In this document: in pieces, positions 15,321 through 21,902 of the stretch
How positions within the stretch are numbered: position 1 is the stretch's first letter
How the letters are laid out: each line of letters starts with the position of its first letter
Origin: DATEZO01 sp035255485
Lineage (GTDB): Bacteria > Pseudomonadota > Gammaproteobacteria > Burkholderiales > Burkholderiaceae_D
NCBI GenBank assembly: GCA_035255485.1
Contig: DATEZO010000056.1
Coordinates: 1 to 21,902, forward strand
Direction of reading: 5' to 3'
DNA: 21,902 nucleotides
Made by a program: the position numbers and the translations under genes
The notes under the pieces: model-generated
The model's input: the letters and a program-made list of their open reading frames with translations, nothing else
What the model was told of the DNA's origin: nothing
Databases searched by the model: none

Positions 15321-15345
15321 AATGGCCGGCAATATGCCGGCCATT
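15321..15345. repeat. Perfect 11-bp stem hairpin
   Basis: AATGGCCGGCA and TGCCGGCCATT pair perfectly around a 3-base loop. It is very stable, but no T-run follows on either strand, so it is not a standard terminator. It lies in the non-coding right end of the transposon, between the operon promoter and the terminal repeats. Confidence 0.6.
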
Positions 15346-15386
15346 GTCATTTATAGAACACATTTTGCTTGGGTCAAGGAAAAAAT

Positions 15387-15406
15387 AACGCCCCGAAAGG
15401 GGCGTT
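15387..15406. terminator. GC-rich terminator-like hairpin
   Basis: AACGCCCC, loop GAAA, GGGGCGTT is a perfect 8-bp stem. An A-run lies on its left and TTTGCATTTT on its right, so it could stop transcription in both directions. In this place it may insulate the transposition operon from readthrough entering from the flanking chromosome. Confidence 0.6.
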
Positions 15407-15470
15407 TGCATTTTCTGTGAATCTTGCTCGAGCGGTGTCGAGTCGCGCTGTTCTCTGCAGTCGAAAAGTG

Positions 15471-15541
15471 GCGCAAGTTTCACCTTATTTTCGGCGTATT
15501 TCCGGCTATCTGTTATGAATGAAAAAAGGTGAAAGATGCGC
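15471..15541. repeat. Long imperfect inverted repeat in the transposon right end
   Basis: TTTCACCTT (15478-15486) is repeated inverted as AAGGTGAAA (15526-15534). The pairing continues outward, after three mismatches, through GCGC on both sides. The 16-base arms match at 13 positions around a 39-base A+T-rich centre. It sits directly inside the presumed TnsB sites. It could be a protein site pair or an extruding hairpin. Confidence 0.45.
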
Positions 15542-15552
15542 TAACGCTCTAG

Positions 15553-15673
15553 TCGACAATTAAGTCGTAAATTTCTCATGCCAAGCAGAAATCAATTCCC
15601 CTATTTCGACAATTGATTCGTGAATTTTTCCGGAGCCGACAATCAGGCCGATTAATTCATAAATTTGTCATAC
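15553..15673 (-). repeat. Three degenerate repeats: probable TnsB binding sites at the right end
   Basis: Three copies of a 22-26 base motif stand in the same orientation: at 15553 (TCGACAATTAAGTCGTAAAT...), at 15606 (TCGACAATTGATTCGTGAAT...) and at about 15648 (CCGATTAATTCATAAATTTG...). Copies 1 and 3 agree at about 17 of 22 positions. Tn7-like elements carry several such transposase sites at their ends, so this is where the element should stop. On the minus strand the outermost copy begins TGACAAATTTATG near 15671, not the classical TGT, so the exact end is uncertain. No matching left-end array was found in the window. Confidence 0.6.
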
Positions 15674-15736
15674 TGCACGGCAACCCTCCGCAGCCGAGCA
15701 GCACGAAAAGCCGCAAATATGCAGCAGCCCACTAAG

Positions 15737-15810
15737 TGAGGTCGGTCGGAAATTGTGTATGCCAATGATGATTAAGCAGCGCTGGCATACACAATTTCCG
15801 ACCGACCTCA
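15737..15810. repeat. 74-bp hairpin element with perfect 28-bp inverted arms
   Basis: Bases 15737-15764 are repeated perfectly inverted at 15783-15810 around an 18-base centre. The arms start TGAGGTCGGTCGG and end GTGTATGCCA. There is no coding capacity. A 3-base AGT flanks it on both sides if the arms are counted from GAGGTC. This is the form of a miniature inverted-repeat element, or of two IS ends left after internal deletion. It lies in the gap between the Tn7-like end and the first chromosomal gene, and cuts into a gene start at 15847. Confidence 0.7.
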
Positions 15811-15847
15811 GTAGGATCTCTGCGACTTCGGCCTGGTTGAGTATCAT
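15811..15847 (-). pseudogene. Truncated gene start cut by the hairpin element
   Basis: The minus strand has GAGGAG, then an ATG at 15847 reading MILNQAEVAEIL, and then runs straight into the hairpin element. A good ribosome binding site and a protein-like N-terminus suggest a real gene whose body was removed when the hairpin element and the transposon arrived. Twelve residues are too few to name it. Confidence 0.35.
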
Positions 15848-15942
15848 CGCTCCTCGCTCAGCTTGAGCGGGTCGCCCTTGCGGCCTCGTAACGCTGGACC
15901 AACGCTGCCCTAATCCTTTGGCCCAGATCAAGACCCAGAGGC

Positions 15943-15962
15943 AGGCCACTTGTGGCCTTTTA
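15943..15962 (+). terminator. Terminator hairpin
   Basis: AGGCCAC, loop TT, GTGGCCT, followed by TTTTAG: a 7-bp perfect stem and T-run on the plus strand. It stands 120 bases before the sorbosone dehydrogenase-like gene and would stop rightward transcription leaving the transposon end. Confidence 0.6.
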
Positions 15963-16081
15963 GTGCGTGGATAAACTTCACAGGTCGGTACTGGCCTCGC
16001 CCTTCTCTTTAGTTGCGCTTGTCGTCAATTGATTTTGCCTCGGATCAGTAAGGAAACTTAACACTGAAGGAACCAGCCATC

Positions 16082-17440
16082 ATGCAAGCCCCAACGCTTT
16101 CGACGCTTCTCCTCCCTGTTCCGCTGGTCTTTGCGGCTTCGCTTGCATGCGCACAAACTGGGGAGGTCCGTACCGGCACCGCCGCCTTTGCCAGCTGGAA
16201 GGTCGATGCCCCCGGCGTTCGGCGGCTCATCAAGCCTTCGGATCTCTCGGCGCCGCCACCGGTGAAGAGCTCAGACGCTGAAAAATCGATCGCTAGCAAC
16301 GCGACGGTAGTCGACCCGCCGCAGGGTGCGCTGCCGAAAGTACCGGACGGCTTCGCGGTGCAGGTCTTTGCCAGCGGATTCAAGCAGCCGCGCACCATGC
16401 GAATCGCACCGAACGGCGATATCTTCCTGTCGGAGAGCGGTGCCGGACGCGTGCTCGTGTTCCGCGCCAGTGAGGGCGGCACACCTGCCAAGCCCGAAGT
16501 CTTCGCCGAGAACCTGGAACGTCCCTATGGCATTGCCTTCGTTCCGCCTGCCGATCCCCAGTACGTCTATGTGGCGGCGGCGAACCAGGTGGTCCGCTAC
16601 CCGTATCGCAATGGTGAACTGAAGGCAGCGGGACCGGCCGAGGTGGTCATCGGCAACATTCCGACGAGGCGGCACTGGACGCGCGATCTGGCGGTCTCCC
16701 GGGATGGTACTCGCCTGTTCCTCGCGGTCGGTTCAGGGACCAATCTCGCGGGCGACATGACGACCCAGATGATTCCCGAGAGGATCCGGCAGCTCGAGAA
16801 AACCCATGGCCGCGGCGCGGCCTGGGGCGAAGAAGAGAATCGCGCCGTGGTGCGGATTTTCGATCCGGAGGGAAACGGCATTCGCAACTACGCCACCGGG
16901 CTGCGCAATTGCTCGGGCCTGGCAATGCAACCCGGCACGGATAACCTGTGGTGCGTGGTCAATGAGCGCGACCACCTCGGCCCCAACCTGGTGCCCGACT
17001 ACATGGCACGCGTGCAGGATGGCGCGTTCTACGGCTGGCCGTGGTAATACATCGGCGACCATGAAGATCCCGCCTTGAAGGGAAAGCGTCCCGACCTCAA
17101 GGGGCACGTGCGGGTGCCCGAGGTGTTGATCCAGCCGCACTCCGCGGCGCTAAGTGTGGCATTTTATGATCGCGATGCCTTCCCGGCCGACTACCGCGGT
17201 GATGCTTTTGTGGCGCTGCACGGCTCCCACAGCCGGCCCGAGAGGACCGGCTACAAAGTGATCCGCGTGCGCATGAAGAATGGCACGCCGACGGGCGAGT
17301 ACGAGGACTTCATGACCGGCTTCATGGTGGACAACGACAGCGTCTGGGGGCGGCCGGCGGGAGTGGCCGTCACCCGGGACGGCGCGTTGCTGGTGAGCGA
17401 CGACGCCAACGGCACGATTTTCCGGGTGACCCGCAAGTAG
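16082..17440 (+). pseudogene. Secreted sorbosone/aldose dehydrogenase-like protein, broken by a nonsense codon
   Basis: The family is PQQ-dependent sugar dehydrogenase-like (GDH/L-sorbosone dehydrogenase, six-bladed propeller), periplasmic. A signal peptide is present (LSTLLLPVPLVFAASLACAQ). Propeller motifs follow: GFAVQVFASGFKQPRTMRIA, GDIFLSESGAGRVLVF, ERPYGIAFVP, ATGLRNCSGLAMQPG and DGAFYGWPW. Codon 322 (17045-17047) is TAA, where homologues read a tyrosine in YGWPxYYIG. After it the same frame stays open to 17440 with the expected rest (HEDPALKGKRPDL, DAFVALHGSHSRPERTGYKV, RPAGVAVTRDGALLVSDDANGTIFRV). One substitution therefore divides a 452-residue protein. It may be a real mutation or a sequencing error. 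GAAGGAA precedes the ATG. Confidence 0.85.
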
Positions 17441-17484
17441 TACACATATTGAGGAGTAACTGCTGAGAAAGAAGAACAGCGTCA

Positions 17485-17886
17485 TTAGGCTCCTGACAGC
17501 ACCCTGCGTACGTTGGCATGGGCCATCACCAGAGCCGGGTCCTGCTGAAGCAGGTCGACGTAACGCTGTGAGAATTCCGTGATGTCCGATACTGATGGGG
17601 TTATCAGAGCTTTTGCTTGCGTGAAGATCATGCGCATTTCCGGTTCCAACACCGTTTCCTGGTCGAGCAATTCATCGACATCAACAATGAATTCGCTGAG
17701 CTGATGCAGCCAGCAAAACTTCGGATGCCTGGTCAAAAGCTGCAGCAATTGACCCGCATCGTTGACCGGGCCCCATTCTTTTTCGTATTCACGTCGAGTG
17801 GCTTCGACCAGGCTGCGATGTAGATCCCGCAGCGCTTGCGCCAATTCCTTTAACGCCGCTTTCGCGTCTCCTGACATGGTGGGCAT
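17485..17886 (-). CDS. Hypothetical helical protein, 133 aa
   Basis: The start at 17886 (MPTMSGDAKAALKELAQALR) follows a GAGGGA. The protein is soluble and predicted all-helical, rich in leucine, glutamate and glutamine (RDLHRSLVEATRREYEKEWG, VDVDELLDQETVLEPEMRMI). There is no signal peptide and there are no catalytic motifs. It is the last gene of the leftward stress cluster, 32 bases after pirin, and is probably co-transcribed. The composition resembles conserved hypothetical proteins of Burkholderiales, but no function is known to me. Confidence 0.7.
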   Translation of the reverse strand: MPTMSGDAKAALKELAQALRDLHRSLVEATRREYEKEWGPVNDAGQLLQLLTRHPKFCWLHQLSEFIVDVDELLDQETVLEPEMRMIFTQAKALITPSVSDITEFSQRYVDLLQQDPALVMAHANVRRVLSGA

Positions 17887-17918
17887 TTTGCATCCCTCAT
17901 ACTGAAATCTCGATTCTG

Positions 17919-18848
17919 CTAGGGATAAAAAACTGGCTTACCCGGAATATCGGGAAGCGGAATGAATTCCACCTCTCCCGGAACCTTGGGAAACCGCTGC
18001 TGCTTCCAGTCTTCCTTCGCCTGCTGAAGCCGCTCGGCCGAGCTGGACACGAAATTCCACACGATCCCGCGCGGCCCATCCATCGGTTCGCCGCCGAGCA
18101 GCATGACCCTTGCCCGCGCACCGCGACAGGCAAGCGTGACGCTCTTCCCCGGCTTGAGCACCAGCAGGCGGCCTGCTTCGAAGCTGCCATCGCTGCCCAG
18201 ATCAAGCGTGCCGTCTACGACATAGATCGCCTGTTCCGCGTACTCCGCCGGCAGCGATAGCCTGGCGCCGGCCTGCAGTTGCACATCCGCATAGAACATC
18301 TCGGAAAGAGTCGGCACCGGTGACGCTTTCCCGAAAAACCGGCCCGCAATAATCCTCGCGGAGATTCCCTCGCCCTCCTCCACCGGCAGCTTGTGCATTT
18401 CCTCGTGCGCGAACGATGGTTCCGTTTCCTCATGGGTTTGGGGCAACGCCACCCAGCACTGAATGCCGAACAGCGACGATGCCTGCTGCCGCACTTCCGG
18501 CGCGGTTCGCTCGGAATGGACAATGCCGCGTCCGGCCGTCATCCAGTTCACTTCTCCCGGCCGGATCGGCTGAACGGTGCCGAGGCTGTCGCGATGGAGC
18601 AGTTCGCCGTCGAACAGATATGTCACTGTCGCCAGTCCGATGTGCGGATGCGGCCGCACGTCCAAGCCGTCTCCCGACGAAAAGACATGGGGCCCCATCT
18701 GGTCCAGAAAAACGAAGGGGCCGACCATGCGGCGCTGCTTGCTCGGCAATGCCCGGCGCACTTCGAAGTTGTCCCCCAGGTCGCTGGTGCGTGGGATGAT
18801 GACCAGGTCCAATGCCTTGTTGGCGTCGCTGTGACTTGCCATTGTCAT
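17919..18848 (-). CDS. Pirin family protein, 309 aa
   Basis: Two-cupin, iron-binding pirin. Some bacterial pirins have quercetin 2,3-dioxygenase activity. The N-terminal cupin carries the metal ligands: RPHPHIGLATVTYLFDGEL (His67, His69) and AGRGIVHSER (His111, Glu113), with nearly the same spacing as His56/His58/His101/Glu103 of human pirin. The C-terminal cupin (SLPAEYAEQAIYVVDGTLDL, then MLLGGEPMDGPRGIVWNFVS) is complete and the total length is normal. The ATG at 18848 overlaps the OsmC stop by four bases. The context of quinone and electrophile detoxification suits a stress role. Confidence 0.93.
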   Translation of the reverse strand: MTMASHSDANKALDLVIIPRTSDLGDNFEVRRALPSKQRRMVGPFVFLDQMGPHVFSSGDGLDVRPHPHIGLATVTYLFDGELLHRDSLGTVQPIRPGEVNWMTAGRGIVHSERTAPEVRQQASSLFGIQCWVALPQTHEETEPSFAHEEMHKLPVEEGEGISARIIAGRFFGKASPVPTLSEMFYADVQLQAGARLSLPAEYAEQAIYVVDGTLDLGSDGSFEAGRLLVLKPGKSVTLACRGARARVMLLGGEPMDGPRGIVWNFVSSSAERLQQAKEDWKQQRFPKVPGEVEFIPLPDIPGKPVFYP

Positions 18849-19294
18849 TCAGTGTCCGTGATGATTTGGATCGGCCCCGACAGGGTCTTGTGGACGGGGC
18901 ACTTGTTGGCGATCTCCGTCAGGCGATCCTGTTCCTCGGCACTGAGGTTGCCGACGTAGTGGATATGCCGCTTCAACACATAGGCATCGTCCTGTTGACC
19001 GTGTTCGAGGCGCACATGGATATCCTTCAGATCCATGCCTTTGCGGCGGGCGTACATGGTGACCGTCAGCGCGGTGCACGCTCCAAGGGCCGCCGCGAGC
19101 AAATCGTGGGGTTCCGGGCCGGTCTCTTCCCCGCCGTACATGCGCGGCGCGTCGGTCAGGACGGTATGCGGCCCGATCTCGATGACATGCTGAAGCTTGC
19201 CTTCACCGCGATGCACTCTGATTTCCATTGGGTTCTCGTGTGAAGCATGGGGCGTCTGTACGTTGCTTGATGCCTTGCCCGCCATCTCGATCAT
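18845..19294 (-). CDS. OsmC family peroxidase-like protein, 149 aa
   Basis: OsmC/Ohr-type thiol peroxidase fold. The two conserved cysteines are present: Cys73 in LLAAALGACTALTVTMYARR and Cys132 in EIANKCPVHKTLSGPIQI. The GGEETGPEPHDLL segment before the first is also typical. These cysteines reduce organic hydroperoxides. The ATG at 19294 overlaps the upstream reductase stop by four bases; a start at residue 23 (MEIRVHRGEG) is equally good for the fold. It lies between the FMN reductase and pirin genes with ATGA overlaps on both sides. Confidence 0.92.
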   Translation of the reverse strand: MIEMAGKASSNVQTPHASHENPMEIRVHRGEGKLQHVIEIGPHTVLTDAPRMYGGEETGPEPHDLLAAALGACTALTVTMYARRKGMDLKDIHVRLEHGQQDDAYVLKRHIHYVGNLSAEEQDRLTEIANKCPVHKTLSGPIQIITDTE

Positions 19295-19851
19295 CGTGCC
19301 TGCGACGTGACGAACTCGCTGAATCCATGAAGGAATTGTTGCAACTGCGCCTTCATCTTTTCATCCGTGAGATCGCCTGCAGCATTGAACACGCTGCCCG
19401 CGCGCGATACCAGCAAGCGGCCACCGTACCACGGCCGGGTTCCCAGTGTCCGCAACACCGGCAGCCACGCGTTCTGCGCCAAGATTGTGCCGAAGCCACC
19501 CGGCGATGCACCGACGACAGCAATCGGGCGATTGCCAAAGACCTGCGGAATATCCGCCGGCGGCCGCGACAGCCAATCGATCACATTCTTGAATACACCC
19601 GGAATGCCATTGTTGTACTCCGGGGTGACGAGCAGCAAGCCATCGGCTGCGGCAATGCGCTCCTTCAATGCCACGACTGGCGGGGGAATACCCTCGCGTG
19701 CTTCAAGGTCCCCGTCATACAGCGGAATACCATGAATAGTGGCTATTTCCAGGCTCACTCCGGCAGGCATGAGCAGGGTCGCGGCGCGCAATAGCGCTGT
19801 ATTGTACGAACCGGCGCGCAGGCTGCCTGAAATGCCAATGATTGTCGTCAT
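19291..19851 (-). CDS. NAD(P)H-dependent FMN reductase, 186 aa
   Basis: Flavodoxin-like reductase of the NADPH-dependent FMN/chromate/quinone reductase family. The FMN phosphate loop is GISGSLRAGSYNTALLR (residues 5-21). LLVTPEYNNGIPGVFKNVID and VGASPGGFGT supply the isoalloxazine-binding parts. The start chosen is the ATG at 19851, with GGAG six bases upstream; the frame is open to 19896 without a better site. The length is normal for the family. It would reduce quinones or azo and chromate substrates with two electrons. It is the first gene of a coupled trio with OsmC and pirin. Confidence 0.92.
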   Translation of the reverse strand: MTTIIGISGSLRAGSYNTALLRAATLLMPAGVSLEIATIHGIPLYDGDLEAREGIPPPVVALKERIAAADGLLLVTPEYNNGIPGVFKNVIDWLSRPPADIPQVFGNRPIAVVGASPGGFGTILAQNAWLPVLRTLGTRPWYGGRLLVSRAGSVFNAAGDLTDEKMKAQLQQFLHGFSEFVTSQAR

Positions 19852-20098
19852 GGGATTCTCCGTTTTCATACATTGCACGATGAACGCCTGGGCCACAGGC
19901 GAGTCGATGTTCCATCCATTCGTCCTTCAATCCTGCAACATCCATTTCTCCATGTCTTCAGCCCTTGGAAAGCCGTCGCCATGCGAGCCGTGCCATCCTG
20001 TTCCAACTCATGAGAAAACGCCATGCTCGAATAGTTCGGGATGCCTTGCCGGGTCTTTCCAGGCAATCATTTATGAAAACCACCCATTTATGCCTTGT

Positions 20099-20488
20099 TC
20101 AAGCGTGCCGCTGGAGCAACCGCCCCTCATCAATGCTCGGCTGTCCGGCACAATGCCGCACGAATAGGAGCAAGCCGCCAGCCATCGCGAGGTTCTTCAT
20201 GAAATTGATAAGCTGCATCTGGTCGGCGAAGCTGGCATGGAAGAGCAGCGCCGACAGCACTGTAAATCCAGCGAGCGCAAACACAACCACGCGGGTCTTG
20301 AAACCAAACAGCAATGCCAGGCCACCACCGAGTTCGGTCAGGATTACCAGTGGCAGTAGGATGCCCGGCACGCCCATTTGTTCCATATAACCTTGAGTGC
20401 CGCTGTAGCCGGATATCTTGCTAAAGCCGGAGATGATGAAGATCTGCGCCATGAGCAGTCGCGCAGCAATGTTAATGAGTTTATCCAT
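20099..20488 (-). CDS. DoxX family membrane protein, 129 aa
   Basis: Four hydrophobic segments fit a DoxX protein: about residues 7-24 (AARLLMAQIFIISGFSKI), 40-63 (GILLLPLVILTELGGGLALLFGF) around the conserved polar ELGGG, 66-84 (RVVVFALAGFTVLSALLFH) and 95-112 (FMKNLAMAGGLLLFV). DoxX proteins are inner-membrane partners in redox and thiol stress in several bacteria. The start is the ATG at 20488 with a weak GGAA. It sits 63 bases after WrbA, and about 250 bases without a clear gene separate it from the FMN reductase. Confidence 0.9.
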   Translation of the reverse strand: MDKLINIAARLLMAQIFIISGFSKISGYSGTQGYMEQMGVPGILLPLVILTELGGGLALLFGFKTRVVVFALAGFTVLSALLFHASFADQMQLINFMKNLAMAGGLLLFVRHCAGQPSIDEGRLLQRHA

Positions 20489-20551
20489 GATAGATTCCAG
20501 ACGAGAAATGGTCAGGATCGAGCGCCAAAATCAGCGCCCGAACAGCAAAAA

Positions 20552-21151
20552 TTATGCAAATAGCTTGCTGGCGGTCGTGGCAATCAGCGTGCCTTGATGA
20601 CGCGCCCCCTCCAGTTCGAGTTCGGAAGGCTGGCGCTGTCCCTGTCCGCCGGCGATGGTAGTCGCGCCATACGGAGCGCCACCAACGATTTCATCGAGGG
20701 TCATTTGGCCTTGGTGACTGTAGGGAAGACCAACGATGGTCATGCCGAGGTGCAGCAGGTTGGTAATGATGGAGAACAGGGTCGTTTCCTGGCCGCCATG
20801 CTGGGTCGCCGTGGAGGTGAATGCGCCGCCGACCTTGCCGTGGAGCGCGCCCCGTGCCCATAGTCCGCCCGTCTGGTCCAGGAAGCTTGCCATTTGCCCT
20901 GCCATGCGCCCGTAACGGGTCGGGCAGCCAACGATGATCGCGTCGTAGTTGGGCAATTCATCGACTGTGGCGACCGGAGCGGTTTGATCGAGCTTGAAAT
21001 GCGCATTGCGCGCCACGGCTTCCGGCACGGTTTCGGGAACGCGCTTGACATCGACGGTGGCGCCGGCGGAGCGAGCACCTTCGGCAATGGCGTTGGCCAG
21101 TGTTTCCACATGACCGTAGGTGGAGTAATACAGGACGAGGACTTTAGCCAT
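20552..21151 (-). CDS. wrbA: WrbA-type NAD(P)H:quinone oxidoreductase, 199 aa
   Basis: Type IV, flavodoxin-fold quinone reductase; a tetramer with FMN that reduces quinones to hydroquinones without radicals. The FMN loop is YYSTYGHVETLANAIAEGA. The WrbA signatures are GCPTRYGRMAGQMASFLDQT, FTSTATQHGGQETTLFSII, GGAPYGATTIAGGQGQRQPS and ELEGARHQG near the end. The start chosen is the ATG at 21151, with AAGGAG seven bases upstream; the frame is open further to 21196. It is the first gene of the leftward stress set and faces a divergent, broken LysR gene. Confidence 0.94.
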   Translation of the reverse strand: MAKVLVLYYSTYGHVETLANAIAEGARSAGATVDVKRVPETVPEAVARNAHFKLDQTAPVATVDELPNYDAIIVGCPTRYGRMAGQMASFLDQTGGLWARGALHGKVGGAFTSTATQHGGQETTLFSIITNLLHLGMTIVGLPYSHQGQMTLDEIVGGAPYGATTIAGGQGQRQPSELELEGARHQGTLIATTASKLFA

Positions 21152-21241
21152 TTGGGTCTCCTTGAGTGAAAAAGGGTGAGTTGAATTCGCTGCCAAGCAA
21201 GATGCTTTCCAATTGGAGCAGGCGCAAGCCTTACGTAAAGT

Positions 21242-21274
21242 TAACCTGAAGCATTCGAATTTTTGATCAGGTTA
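21242..21274. promoter_or_regulatory. Inverted repeat in the WrbA-LysR gap
   Basis: TAACCTGA (21242-21249) and TCAGGTTA (21267-21274) pair perfectly across 17 bases, followed by TTTTTT. It lies about 90-120 bases before the WrbA start, in the divergent gap with the broken LysR gene. It could be the operator of the stress genes or, on the plus strand, a weak terminator. The perfect arms and the position make the operator reading somewhat more likely. Confidence 0.4.
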
Positions 21275-21398
21275 TTTTTTCCTCCGCCTGGCGATAAAAC
21301 CTTGCTCGGCATTGAAATCAGGGAAGTTCAGATAGTATGCTGGGAGATCCGTTTTTCAAAAAACGGAAAATTTGCCGCCCTACTATCGATATTTTCGA

Positions 21399-21727
21399 AT
21401 GCTGAAATTAAGCCTTGATGCACTCCAGATCGTGGATGCCAGTTTGGCCAGGAGACACTGACCGTGCCGGATATCCGGATCAAATATCAATTCCAGGTGG
21501 CGGGCCTCGTGTGCGGCTTCCTGCCGGAGTTTTACGCTCGGCCGGCAATCGATGCAGGCCTCCTTATCGAAAAGCAGGTGGAAGAGCCCAAACCCGACGA
21601 GACGTTTTATTTGGCATGGCGTACAGGCGAAGAAGGTGCTGCCCTCAAGTGGTGGATTAAGCGAGTGACAAGGACGAAATGCTTGGAACAATTCGTTATC
21701 AAGCACCGGAGCTTGGACCTTGCTTGA
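21399..21727 (+). pseudogene. LysR-type regulator with a large internal deletion
   Basis: An ATG at 21399 reads MLKLSLDALQIVDASLARRH and stops at once; its first 14 residues are a typical LysR N-terminus at the first DNA-binding helix. In another frame (offset two bases), from about 21440, the sequence reads FGQETLTVPDIRIKYQFQVA, then GFLPEFYARPAIDAGLLIEK and FYLAWRTGEEGAALKWWI. This is the end of a LysR ligand-binding domain of the type that guards WrbA/pirin-like genes. About 570-600 bases that a 300-residue regulator would need are missing at roughly 21440-21460. The protein cannot be functional. It stands divergently from wrbA. Confidence 0.85.
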
Positions 21728-21778
21728 GCAACCAGCCGCCACGTTTGCCGCTGACTGGCTACCGGCGGCCACATCCCG

Positions 21779-21902
21779 TCATGTGGTTCGCGGGGAGTCC
21801 GACGCCGGGGTATCCGACGCGATGTACCGCTCGCTCCAGGCCGCGATGATGTTCGCGGCATAAATCGCATCGCGCCGCCGACTCAGCAAGTGGTCGGCGT
21901 CG
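21779..21902 (-). CDS. Probable alpha/beta hydrolase, C-terminal 40 residues only
   Basis: The visible end reads DADHLLSRRRDAIYAANIIA, then AWSERYIASD and a short Ser/Thr/Pro tail to the stop at 21779. A conserved DADHLL followed by a helix ending IxAWxxRY is the last part of alpha/beta hydrolases, with the catalytic histidine in the ADH; this version resembles the hydrolases often fused or linked to OsmC. No OsmC domain follows here. The rest lies beyond the window. It reads leftward towards the broken LysR gene. Confidence 0.6.
   Translation of the reverse strand, partial: DADHLLSRRRDAIYAANIIAAWSERYIASDTPASDSPRTT

Larger units (their letters stand above)
1..15672 (-). mobile_element. Tn7-like transposon with defence cargo (right part; left end not seen)
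   Basis: A complete TnsA-TnsB-TnsC-TniQ operon stands next to an array of end repeats at about 15553-15673. The gene content to its left is typical cargo: SIR2-HerA, a truncated restriction gene, a reverse transcriptase and many small unknown genes. Base composition falls and codon use changes to the left of this boundary. The right end is placed near 15672 from the outermost repeat. The left end is not recognisable in the window, so the element probably extends past position 1, and the IS66 copy sits inside it. It has no TnsE and no CRISPR-Cas genes. Confidence 0.55.

Noticed and set aside
18393..18959. 188-codon plus-strand ORF
   Set aside because: It is a shadow of the pirin and OsmC genes, which carry clear motifs on the other strand.
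19866..20066. 66-codon minus-strand ORF between DoxX and FMN reductase
   Set aside because: It has no ribosome binding site or recognisable motif and its end overlaps the region just before the reductase start; possibly a remnant, but not supportable as a gene.

Overview
The window looks like a betaproteobacterial chromosome, probably Burkholderiales. The evidence is the style of the housekeeping-type genes at the right (pirin, OsmC, DoxX, WrbA, LysR), their high-G+C codon choice and dense ATGA-coupled operons. The left two thirds are a more A+T-rich accessory region. No rRNA, tRNA or CRISPR array was seen.

Layout. (1) 1-139 is one end of an IS66-type insertion sequence, with the start of its tnpA. 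It sits inside a reverse transcriptase gene, of which only the 3' part (140-658, with the YVDD active site) remains here. (2) 773-4517 is a leftward run of nine small, unrecognised genes. A small XRE regulator (4622-4855) reads away from them and converges on another unrecognised gene (4833-5288). (3) 5758-8780 is a coupled SIR2-like and HerA-like gene pair, matching the known SIR2-HerA (Nezha-type) anti-phage system. A 17-codon scar resembling the start of type I restriction hsdR follows it. (4) 9146-9550 is an orphan MbcA/ParS/Xre-type (DUF2384) gene, with two identical-arm palindromes 50 bp apart upstream. (5) 9963-15171 is a leftward, overlapping transposition operon: TnsA-like endonuclease, TnsB/TniA-like DDE transposase, TnsC/TniB-like ATPase, TniQ-like zinc protein and a 62-residue basic ORF. 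(6) 15214-15672 is the presumed right end of this Tn7-like element, with three degenerate repeats that look like TnsB binding sites. Everything to its left is best read as transposon cargo: a defence island with SIR2-HerA, the broken reverse transcriptase and the small-gene array. The left end was not found and probably lies outside the window.

The right flank is backbone. It starts with a 74-bp hairpin element sitting in a gene remnant, then a secreted sorbosone/glucose-dehydrogenase-like gene broken by one nonsense codon. Next comes a leftward set of redox and electrophile stress genes: WrbA quinone reductase, DoxX, NAD(P)H-dependent FMN reductase, OsmC, pirin and an unknown. The divergent LysR gene that would normally be expected to control it survives only as its first codons joined out of frame to its last quarter. 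The window ends inside the 3' end of a probable alpha/beta hydrolase gene.

All family calls are from reading motifs by eye; no database search was run.
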